This document shows, piece after piece, positions 1 through 5,337 of a DNA stretch of 6,501 nt. How positions within the stretch are numbered: position 1 is the first letter of the stretch; each line of letters begins with the position of its first letter. Origin of the DNA: Cyanobacteria bacterium NC_groundwater_1444_Ag_S-0.65um_54_12 (lineage in GTDB: Bacteria > Cyanobacteriota > Sericytochromatia > S15B-MN24 > VGJW01); NCBI GenBank assembly GCA_016267585.1, contig JACQUT010000092.1, positions 1-6,501 on the forward strand. The letters are read 5' to 3'. The notes beneath the pieces were generated by a model. It was given only the letters and a program-made list of their open reading frames with translations. It did not search any database and was not told the DNA's origin. A program made the translations under genes and the position numbers.

Positions 1-916
1 CTGTAACTAAACTGCAATCGACCAGATCTACTTCGCGATTCTCAGTGCCGATGCTAATCTTTACGGCACCGGCTTTAAGCGCTTCGTCCGCCAGAGAATC
101 CATGACTTCGACTACCCGTGACTCGCGCTCCAGAAAGGCCAGCAAAGCGCCCATTTTTAAACTTTCATGAAATTCTGGTTGACATGCCAATATTGAGGCA
201 TGGGAAATGATTACCTGCTCGCCCATTTCTATGCTCACTGCCAGGCGAGCCCACAGTTTTTCGAGTAACGCCTGGTAACGCTTGAGTTTAGCACTGATCT
301 CGCTAAGTGACCGATAAGTAAGTGAATCTAATGGACGATCTCGTAGCTGGCTATCAAGAAAATTACTCAGTAAAAGGATTTCTTCGCTGGAAAACTGACC
401 AGGTAAAGACAAAAGGCAATTTGTCACCACTCCGTTAGAAGCGACCAGCACTAACAATACTTCCCCCGCGCCGACCGGTAACAAACTGATAGTTTTAATG
501 CAGCTACCCGCCTGCCTGGGTGAACGAACCAGAGCGGTACACCCCGAAAGAATTGCCGTGATACGCGCTGTTTGATAAAGCAAATCATGCAAATCATGCA
601 AATCGGTGGCTTGCTCTTGTAAGTTCAAAGTAATCTCTTGCTTTTCTGGAGGGATCCGCGGCGTTCCCATCAAAATATCCACAAAGACGCGATAACCAAA
701 ATCGGAAGGGATCCGACCGGCCGAAGTATGAGGCTGCCGCAATAGCCCGCCTTCTTCTAGATCTGCTAGCTCATTGCGAATCGTCGCTGGCGACAGTCCA
801 AGCTGATACTTACGGCAAAGTGTCCTCGAACCAACCGGCTCGGCCGTCAATATATAATCCTCCACTACAGCCCGCAGGATCTCGCGTTGGCGCGGAGTGA
901 GACGTGAAGGTTCCAT
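1..916 (-). CDS. hrcA: Heat-inducible transcription repressor HrcA (3' end missing at window edge)
   Basis: HrcA represses class I heat-shock genes (dnaK and groE operons) by binding CIRCE operators, and GroEL modulates its activity. Translating the minus strand from the ATG at 916 gives 305 uninterrupted codons before the window ends. The family is usually about 340-350 residues, so roughly 40 C-terminal residues lie outside. The N-terminal winged helix is clear: LTPRQREILRAVVEDYI (6-22), the AEPVGSR turn (25-31), the recognition segment SPATIRNELADLEEGG (42-57) and HTSAGRIPSDFGYR (63-76). The GAF-like part follows, with SLLPVGAGEVLLVLV (144-158). The end is typical of the family: KISIGTEN (286-293) and VDCSLVT (299-305). 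A second in-frame ATG at 928 would add only MNCA. Neither start has a clear Shine-Dalgarno sequence, and 916 better fits the usual short N-terminus. The perfect CIRCE just upstream shows autoregulation. What follows hrcA (often grpE-dnaK-dnaJ) is outside the window. Confidence 0.95.
   Translation of the reverse strand, partial: MEPSRLTPRQREILRAVVEDYILTAEPVGSRTLCRKYQLGLSPATIRNELADLEEGGLLRQPHTSAGRIPSDFGYRVFVDILMGTPRIPPEKQEITLNLQEQATDLHDLHDLLYQTARITAILSGCTALVRSPRQAGSCIKTISLLPVGAGEVLLVLVASNGVVTNCLLSLPGQFSSEEILLLSNFLDSQLRDRPLDSLTYRSLSEISAKLKRYQALLEKLWARLAVSIEMGEQVIISHASILACQPEFHESLKMGALLAFLERESRVVEVMDSLADEALKAGAVKISIGTENREVDLVDCSLVT
581..604. repeat. 9-bp tandem repeat inside hrcA (2.7 copies)
   Basis: CAAATCATG occurs at 581-589 and 590-598, followed by CAAATC at 599-604. 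The unit is a multiple of three, so on the minus strand it encodes the in-frame peptide repeat DLHDLHDL (HrcA residues about 105-112), in the region after the DNA-binding domain. It probably arose by replication slippage and does not disrupt the gene. Confidence 0.8.
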
Positions 917-941
917 GGCGCAATTCATTGAAGGGAAACAA

Positions 942-968
942 TTAGCACTCTCAATCGATGAGTGCTAA
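942..968. promoter_or_regulatory. CIRCE operator (HrcA binding site)
   Basis: This is a perfect inverted repeat, TTAGCACTC (942-950), nine-base spacer (951-959), GAGTGCTAA (960-968), identical to the canonical CIRCE consensus. It lies 25 bp upstream of the hrcA ATG at 916 (13 bp upstream of the alternative ATG at 928), just downstream of the hrcA -10 box. It would therefore cover the transcription start and the first part of the leader. Bound HrcA should block its own promoter, and release after heat stress should derepress it. The divergent glycosidase promoter candidate is about 80 bp away and is unlikely to be its target. Confidence 0.97.
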
Positions 969-972
969 TTCA

Positions 973-1001
973 TATGTAGCATGGCTGTCCTGCCTTGTCA
1001 A
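973..1001 (-). promoter_or_regulatory. Vegetative-type promoter of hrcA
   Basis: On the minus strand a perfect -35 box TTGACA (996-1001) is followed by a 17-bp spacer and a -10-like TACATA (973-978). The -35 and spacing are ideal while the -10 is only partly consensus. Transcription should start around 966, inside the right arm of the CIRCE operator. The start point is inferred from spacing, not seen directly. Confidence 0.7.
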
Positions 1002-1046
1002 ACCGTAGCTACTGGCCAAAAGCCCAGAAAACGTGGCTTGCGGCTA

Positions 1047-1076
1047 TTGCCAGAGACTATGGACCAGATACACAAT
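1047..1076 (+). promoter_or_regulatory. Tentative promoter of the glycoside hydrolase gene
   Basis: TTGCCA (1047-1052) matches five of six -35 consensus bases. Downstream lie CACAAT (1071-1076, 18-bp spacer) or the overlapping TACACA (1069-1074, 16-bp spacer) as possible -10 boxes. An alternative pair is TGGACC (1060-1065) with TATGCT (1082-1087). None is strong. This 148-bp divergent spacer (969-1116) shows no other operator beyond the CIRCE next to it. Confidence 0.3.
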
Positions 1077-1116
1077 AGCAGTATGCTGAAAAAGCTGAAC
1101 TGTCGCGGAGTGTATT

Positions 1117-3420
1117 GTGGTAGCGGTGCAATTCGAAGCTGACCAGGTACTGGTAGCTGGTCAGCCGACACTCATCTTGGGTGGAGAATTCCAGTATTTT
1201 CGTATCAGGCGCGAACTCTGGGAAAAGGGTCTAGTTGCGCTAAGAACGGCAGGCGTGCAAGTTATATCTACTTATATTCCATGGGTATGGCATGAGATCG
1301 CGGAAGGTGAATTTGATTTCGCAGGTCAAACCATACCCGAGCGCGACCTGTGCAGCTTTCTCGACCTTTGTCGTCAGCTCGATCTGGCGCTCTTCGTGAA
1401 ACCGGGGCCTTATATCTATGCCGAGTACCAAGGTTTTGGCATCCCGCTCTGGCTACGTAATAGCTACCCTGACACCAGAATGATTTTGTCCCGGGAGCCC
1501 GATTACCGCGAAATAGCTCTCAACCATCCCAAGTTCTTGGAGTTAGTAAACCGCTGGTTCGCTGCGCTGACCCCCTTGCTGCTCCCGCTAATTTCACAAA
1601 AAACCATCGTAGCTTTGCAACTGGATAACGAAACCGGCATGCCGCAATATGGAGCGGGGCCTTACCTGTCGGATCATAATCCCCATACAATTATTCGCTT
1701 GCGCCAATGGCTAGTTGCGCGCTATCAAACCATTCGAGAGGTGAATCAGGCCTGGCAAACCAAATATCCTACTTTTGATGCCATCAAACCGCCCGACAAA
1801 CCGGTAGCACGTCAGCAACTGCTCGACCTGGGTACCTTCGTTGAAGATTATTTGGTGGACTATCTCGCTACCCTTAAGCAGTTTTGGTTGGACCTGGGCG
1901 TCGAGACTCACTTTTATTGTAACGATATCTGGATGCCAGCATGGCCTAATCATTGGGTCAAGAAGAACCGTGTGGCACCAGTCGGGTTTGACATGTACCC
2001 CAAATTCATCAGGATCCCTACTATACTCGATCAGCCTTTCGCTATTTCCTACGTTCCCAAAATCTTCGACGCTATACGGCGCGGTGGACCGCTACTAGGG
2101 CCAGAGATAGGTTGTGGCTGGTTAGATGACCGGGTTGACGTTCCAGAAATCGCCACCTGGCTGAAGCTGATGGTTTCCTATTTGCGTGGCACCAAGATCA
2201 ATCTTCTCTATCCCATCCATGATGGTGTGGATCCCGACAATTCGCATTACCTTTTCAAATCAGCCATAGATCATGAAGGCCGGCATAATAAGCGAATGGC
2301 TGTAGTAGAGGCAATTGGCCGAATTATCATGGAATGGGGGCCGTTGTTAGCCACCAGCGTGCCGCTAGAATCACCGGTGGCAATTTTGCACCATCACGAT
2401 GCCATTCGCGATATTCTAGAATTTAGTAGCGATCCTATCACTACCGCTCGCCATAACCTTGACTTGGCCATAGATCGTGCTATTACTCTTTTTTCTGGTA
2501 GCTCAGGGTTGTATGGCGCCCTCATTGAAAGTGGCTACGATCCCGCTGTTCGAGATTTGAGCTGCGCGACGGCGAACGAGTTACAGAGCTATGCTGCTAG
2601 CATTTTTGTCTGTACCGGCCATCTATCAACCGATTTGCGCGAGAAGCTGGCTGATTACGTGACGAACGGTGGGCACTTGCTCATTGTCGGTGCACCGTTT
2701 GCCGATCCGGAAGGCTTGCTACTACCGGGCAAAGTAAAGCGCTCTTGGCGGCCCCAAGCACTGGCAGTGGTAGCCGGTACTTTTATCGACTTGGCGATCT
2801 TTAACCTGCGCGAGGCCTCCAAGATCCGTCATCCCTTGGTACGCTTCACTATCGAGAAGTTACAGCCGATTATCGGACTAATTAAACACGCTACCCGCTC
2901 AGGTGTATGGATCCGCGATAGTAAACATAATACCCGTCTCTGGGCTTCGCGTTTTGTCAGTTACTGTCAAGTACCGCCAGAAGGCGAGCTGTTGTTAGAT
3001 TTCCTGAGTGCTCCCGTCGGTTACGTAGTGCCAAGAGGTGAAGGACTGGTGGCATTTATCGGAACGCTCTTGGGTACCCAGCTAGATTCGCCAGGCTATT
3101 ATCTTGATAATCTGGAGCATGGCCGTTCGGTTGCCAGGTTCATGGCCAGTCTGCTGCAATCTTGGGATATTCCGCCTCTGGTACCAGCCTTCGAGGGGTT
3201 GGAAATTATTTTGCGTCAGACTACTAATGGTTTGCTGGTCGCTATTGTTAACCGTAGGCAAGACCAGACTTTCGCTTTCCCCTTGCCGGAAGCCTTCCCG
3301 GTCACCACCTTGGAAAGACAGGCTAGTTACCTGGACTCCATTGCCACTTTCGATGGGCAGCTACGTGGCCTGGTACGCGGTGGTGATGTGCTTTTGACGC
3401 ATCTGCTGTGCGATCGCTGA
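1117..3420 (+). CDS. GH35-family glycoside hydrolase with GH42-like architecture (beta-galactosidase or exo-beta-glucosaminidase)
   Basis: A 767-residue retaining glycosidase predicted to release terminal beta-linked sugars. The start is GTG at 1117, with GGAG (1107-1110) six bases upstream. There is no signal peptide, so it should act in the cytoplasm on imported oligosaccharides. The (beta/alpha)8 domain covers about 10-395 and carries GH35 hallmarks: GGEFQYFRI (22-30), ISTYIPWVWHE (50-60), KPGPYIYAEYQGFGIPLWL (95-113). The predicted acid/base is Glu172 in LQLDNETG, and the predicted nucleophile is Glu330 in GPEIGCGW. SAIDHEGRHNKR (382-393) matches the usual end of the barrel. Residues about 418-530, with YVTNGGHLLIVG (514-525), resemble the amidotransferase-like trimerisation domain of GH42. 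A small beta domain at about 690-767 closes the protein. This GH35/GH42 mixture is also the architecture of archaeal GlmA exo-beta-glucosaminidases, of similar length, so the substrate is not settled. No transporter or other sugar gene adjoins it. Confidence 0.88.
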   Translation: MVAVQFEADQVLVAGQPTLILGGEFQYFRIRRELWEKGLVALRTAGVQVISTYIPWVWHEIAEGEFDFAGQTIPERDLCSFLDLCRQLDLALFVKPGPYIYAEYQGFGIPLWLRNSYPDTRMILSREPDYREIALNHPKFLELVNRWFAALTPLLLPLISQKTIVALQLDNETGMPQYGAGPYLSDHNPHTIIRLRQWLVARYQTIREVNQAWQTKYPTFDAIKPPDKPVARQQLLDLGTFVEDYLVDYLATLKQFWLDLGVETHFYCNDIWMPAWPNHWVKKNRVAPVGFDMYPKFIRIPTILDQPFAISYVPKIFDAIRRGGPLLGPEIGCGWLDDRVDVPEIATWLKLMVSYLRGTKINLLYPIHDGVDPDNSHYLFKSAIDHEGRHNKRMAVVEAIGRIIMEWGPLLATSVPLESPVAILHHHDAIRDILEFSSDPITTARHNLDLAIDRAITLFSGSSGLYGALIESGYDPAVRDLSCATANELQSYAASIFVCTGHLSTDLREKLADYVTNGGHLLIVGAPFADPEGLLLPGKVKRSWRPQALAVVAGTFIDLAIFNLREASKIRHPLVRFTIEKLQPIIGLIKHATRSGVWIRDSKHNTRLWASRFVSYCQVPPEGELLLDFLSAPVGYVVPRGEGLVAFIGTLLGTQLDSPGYYLDNLEHGRSVARFMASLLQSWDIPPLVPAFEGLEIILRQTTNGLLVAIVNRRQDQTFAFPLPEAFPVTTLERQASYLDSIATFDGQLRGLVRGGDVLLTHLLCDR

Positions 3421-3519
3421 GACTGGAGCTACATAGAATCTCGTCAATTGCATCTAGAATATGGTGCAAGCGAGCCAGATCACCGATCACAACGAGACAG
3501 CGCTTCCTGGAATCTCATC

Positions 3520-3551
3520 CTTCAGGTAGGGGCTGAACCCTTTATCTGAAG
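3520..3551 (+). terminator. Possible weak hairpin downstream of the glycosidase gene
   Basis: CTTCAG (3520-3525) can pair with CTGAAG (3546-3551), and inside it AGGG (3528-3531) with CCCT (3538-3541) around a six-base loop. It sits about 100 bp after the glycosidase stop. There is no following T-run (the sequence continues purine-rich), so an intrinsic terminator role is uncertain. It could equally be a processing structure or chance. Confidence 0.25.
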
Positions 3552-3682
3552 AGGAGGTCGCTTTGCTGGCGGCAGTCCACGCTTGAAGGTTATTGCCAGC
3601 TGACATGCTGGAGGCAGCGAGGGGGTGTTGTCGTGCTCCTTACTTAGTGTTACGTTTTGTTGCAAAATTGGGCAAGGTAGGG

Positions 3683-3686
3683 GGAG
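3683..3686 (+). promoter_or_regulatory. Ribosome binding site fixing the barrel-protein start
   Basis: GGAG within a purine-rich GGGGAGA (3681-3687) ends seven bases before the ATG at 3694. The open frame extends upstream to a GTG at 3625, but that start would put 23 residues, including two cysteines and several arginines, in front of a clean signal peptide. The Shine-Dalgarno sequence and the signal peptide together select 3694. Confidence 0.8.
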
Positions 3687-3693
3687 AAGCGAG

Positions 3694-4557
3694 ATGCGAA
3701 GCCAGTTAGTGCAGATTTGGCTCATGGCAGTATCGTTGAGCCTGGCGCTGCCAGCAGTGGCACTAGCCCGGAACTCGGAAGTCACCGAACAACCAGAAGA
3801 AATCCCCGCAGCACCTGGTCTTTATGGTACTGGACCCGAGCTGGTAGGACCAACTAAGTACTGGAGTGTAAATCGCGCTCAAACATTACCGGTGGGCAGG
3901 AGTCTTTTATCTACCACTCTGTTACTGGGAGCAATGGGCGTAGCTCCTTTCTTTTCACGCACGCCAGGCGTAGCTATCGGGTTGTTCGGTAATGGTTTGA
4001 ATGTGCGAGCCGACACGGCAATTGGCGATCGCCTGGAATTAGGTGCTGGCATCGGCGTTCTTTCTAGTCTCCCTTGGCGGGGACGCTTGGATGTAAGTAG
4101 CAAGTGGAATCTGGCTCAAGAGGGCTCATCCGGAGCGCAGTTGAGCATCAGTGCACTGGCCGGGGGGCTAGCCGAAATAGATGCCGATGGGTTACCCAAT
4201 TTCGGCATACAGATTGGCTTGCCAGTCACCAAGGTGTTCCCGTTCAACGCGGTAAACTATGCCATTCTTTCCATGCAACCCACCTGGAACATCGGCATAG
4301 CAGGAATCTCGGCAAGTGGCGCTGGTGGACCGTTCAACTATCTGGGACTGGGGTTGGGGCTAGACCTGGCTCTAACGGATCGCGGGCACCTGGTGGCCGA
4401 TACCCAGTTCGGTCTCAAGATTGGTGGTTTGCAAACCGATTCGGCGATCGGCTTTCGCTATACGTTCAGCCGGGACATGGTCGGTGATATCTTCTTGGGT
4501 GTTGGCGGAGCCGGTGTGCCTTTTGGCCTGGGAGTCGGCGGAAGCTATCGGTTTTGA
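3694..4557 (+). CDS. Exported putative outer-membrane beta-barrel protein, function unknown
   Basis: A 287-residue protein that I cannot assign to a named family. Residues 1-25 form a classical signal peptide: Arg2, a hydrophobic core (about 5-22) and an ALA cleavage motif at 23-25. After an acidic, proline-rich segment (about 29-53) comes a glycine-rich region of alternating polar and hydrophobic stretches. Several repeat the pattern of a strand, turn and returning strand: GVAIGLFGNGLNVRADTAIG (92-111), RLELGAGIGVL (113-123), YLGLGLGLDLALTDRGHLVA (216-235), FGLKIGGL (239-246), AIGFRYTF (251-258) and the end GLGVGGSYRF (278-287). A terminal phenylalanine on an amphipathic last strand is the usual recognition signal for outer-membrane barrel assembly. 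The likely location is therefore the outer membrane, as a small porin-like or structural barrel. There is no lipobox and no peptidoglycan-binding domain. It stands alone, convergent with the methyltransferase gene 22 bp downstream. Confidence 0.7.
   Translation: MRSQLVQIWLMAVSLSLALPAVALARNSEVTEQPEEIPAAPGLYGTGPELVGPTKYWSVNRAQTLPVGRSLLSTTLLLGAMGVAPFFSRTPGVAIGLFGNGLNVRADTAIGDRLELGAGIGVLSSLPWRGRLDVSSKWNLAQEGSSGAQLSISALAGGLAEIDADGLPNFGIQIGLPVTKVFPFNAVNYAILSMQPTWNIGIAGISASGAGGPFNYLGLGLGLDLALTDRGHLVADTQFGLKIGGLQTDSAIGFRYTFSRDMVGDIFLGVGGAGVPFGLGVGGSYRF
4025..4032. other. HIP1-like octameric palindrome
   Basis: An exact GCGATCGC, flanked as GGCGATCGCC, lies inside the barrel-protein gene. A second exact copy is at 3410-3417, at the end of the glycosidase gene. 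This palindrome is highly over-represented in many cyanobacterial genomes. Two copies in 6.5 kb are more than chance predicts, but the sample is small. Confidence 0.5.
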
Positions 4558-4588
4558 TTGCTCTCTTGATCAAGGATCATCAGAGCAA
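4558..4588. terminator. Hairpin between convergent genes, possible bidirectional terminator
   Basis: Immediately after the barrel-protein stop, TTGCTCT (4558-4564) pairs with AGAGCAA (4582-4588). After a symmetrical two-base mismatch on each side, TGATC (4567-4571) pairs with GATCA (4575-4579) around the three-base loop AAG. That gives 12 base pairs in 31 nt. It overlaps the last codons and the stop of the methyltransferase gene coming the other way. Neither side carries a proper T-run, so efficiency as an intrinsic terminator is doubtful. Position and symmetry suggest it serves both transcripts. Confidence 0.5.
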
Positions 4589-5263
4589 CTGCGGGATGAA
4601 GCGATAAGGAACCTTGCGGCGATAATTGCGATAACGCGGATCGCGCAAAAGTAAACGCTCTTCGTAGTTAGCCCGCAGTGTTTGCAAGCTGAAACAGGCT
4701 ACTAGCAGGCAAAAGTTTTGCCATGAGGGGTTGCCCAGCAAAAATGCGCTATAAAAGGCCAATTCGCAACTATAGAGGGGATGGCGCACTACCTGATACG
4801 GGCCACTCGTCGCCAGGCCCCGATGTGCCGCCACGATGCCGAAACTCCGGCCCAGCGCTAATAAACAAGACAAGATGCCCAACAGACTGATTCCCTGCAA
4901 TGTTAGCGAGGCAACAGCTATTGTGGTACCGGCCGCCGGGCCTAAAGAATCGATCAGTGTCAAGGGTTCGGCACGCATGAAGAGCGGTAGCGTGGTGCCG
5001 GATATCCCCAAAAACCAGGCCGCGGAATGCTTACTGGTCTCGCGGCTGGCGCGGCGCAGCAAGAAAAGGCAGACAATCAGGGTGTTTACTGCCAGCAATG
5101 GCAAGGATAGCGGTGCACGCTGTTCTACCCAGGCGGACCATGCCGAGTAAACCAATGGGAGCCACAACAGCGCGGCTAACAAATTACCGCCATGAAGTAG
5201 CAGCCGCTTGGTCTCGGCCAGCCGGCGCACCAGTAAGGGGGATGAAAACCGCAGTTGTATCAT
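4580..5263 (-). CDS. Integral-membrane methyltransferase of the ICMT/PEMT type
   Basis: A 227-residue protein of the isoprenylcysteine carboxyl methyltransferase / phospholipid methyltransferase-like superfamily, which uses S-adenosylmethionine at the membrane. The C-terminal signature is intact: GLATSGPYQVVRHPLY (149-164), where the Arg-His-Pro and Tyr belong to the cofactor site, then EERLL (201-205) and YRNYRRKVPYRFIP (211-224). Hydrophobic segments at about 24-43, 55-70, 82-97, 112-137, 163-178 and 182-197 suggest five or six membrane passes. The start is the ATG at 5263. No good Shine-Dalgarno precedes it, but the reading begins just outside the hydrophobic core as expected. Prenylated CaaX proteins are not usual in bacteria, so the substrate cannot be read from the family, and a lipid or small hydrophobic acid is as likely. 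It is divergent from the cyclophilin gene (73 bp apart) and convergent with the barrel gene. Confidence 0.82.
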   Translation of the reverse strand: MIQLRFSSPLLVRRLAETKRLLLHGGNLLAALLWLPLVYSAWSAWVEQRAPLSLPLLAVNTLIVCLFLLRRASRETSKHSAAWFLGISGTTLPLFMRAEPLTLIDSLGPAAGTTIAVASLTLQGISLLGILSCLLALGRSFGIVAAHRGLATSGPYQVVRHPLYSCELAFYSAFLLGNPSWQNFCLLVACFSLQTLRANYEERLLLRDPRYRNYRRKVPYRFIPQLL

Positions 5264-5308
5264 GGGGCCAAGCCTAGCAATCGACGATGCACTGGTAATT
5301 GCGGTATG

Positions 5309-5337
5309 TTTATATGAACACGAAGGAGTACTGAAAA
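5309..5337 (-). promoter_or_regulatory. Candidate promoter of the methyltransferase gene
   Basis: On the minus strand TTTTCA (5332-5337, four of six -35 bases) and TATAAA (5309-5314, five of six -10 bases) are exactly 17 bp apart. The predicted start near 5302 would leave a leader of about 39 nt before the ATG at 5263. The -35 box overlaps the first base of the cyclophilin start codon, and the spacer contains that gene's ribosome binding site. Confidence 0.45.
5323..5328 (+). promoter_or_regulatory. Ribosome binding site fixing the cyclophilin start
   Basis: AAGGAG ends eight bases before the ATG at 5337. The frame is open upstream to 5208, but that stretch lies opposite the methyltransferase start and lacks signals of its own. 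The start at 5337 also puts a hydrophobic export segment at the N-terminus. Confidence 0.85.

Larger units (their letters stand above)
3421..3693. other. 273-bp intergenic stretch without a recognisable gene
   Basis: This lies between the glycosidase stop and the barrel-protein start, both on the plus strand. I see no convincing coding region or RNA gene. It holds a two-tier hairpin at 3520-3551, a weak 5-bp inverted repeat CCAGC/GCTGG at 3596-3611, and an isolated TAGAAT (-10-like) at 3455-3460 with no matching -35. A GAGGAGG (3551-3557) precedes only an eight-codon frame. A weak promoter for the barrel gene could be TTGTCG (3628-3633) with TACGTT (3651-3656) at 17-bp spacing. Its length and the two separate signal sets argue that the flanking genes are independent units. 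Confidence 0.6.

Noticed and set aside
942..1116. CIRCE as an operator of the divergent glycosidase gene
   Set aside because: The operator lies on the hrcA side, about 80 bp or more upstream of any plausible glycosidase promoter, so repression of that gene is unlikely.
3625..3693. Upstream extension of the barrel-protein frame from a GTG at 3625
   Set aside because: It would place a Cys/Arg-containing stretch before a good signal peptide, while a proper Shine-Dalgarno sequence serves the ATG at 3694.
3522..3785. 87-codon minus-strand frame across the intergenic gap and the barrel-gene start
   Set aside because: It runs antisense through the signal-peptide region and shows no recognisable motif or start signal.
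4104..4487. 127-codon open frame on the plus strand inside the barrel gene
   Set aside because: It is a shadow in another frame of a gene with signal peptide and barrel pattern. Its own translation shows no domain or ribosome binding site.
5208..5336. Upstream extension of the cyclophilin frame from 5208
   Set aside because: It overlaps the 5' end of the methyltransferase gene on the other strand, and AAGGAG at 5323-5328 points to the ATG at 5337.
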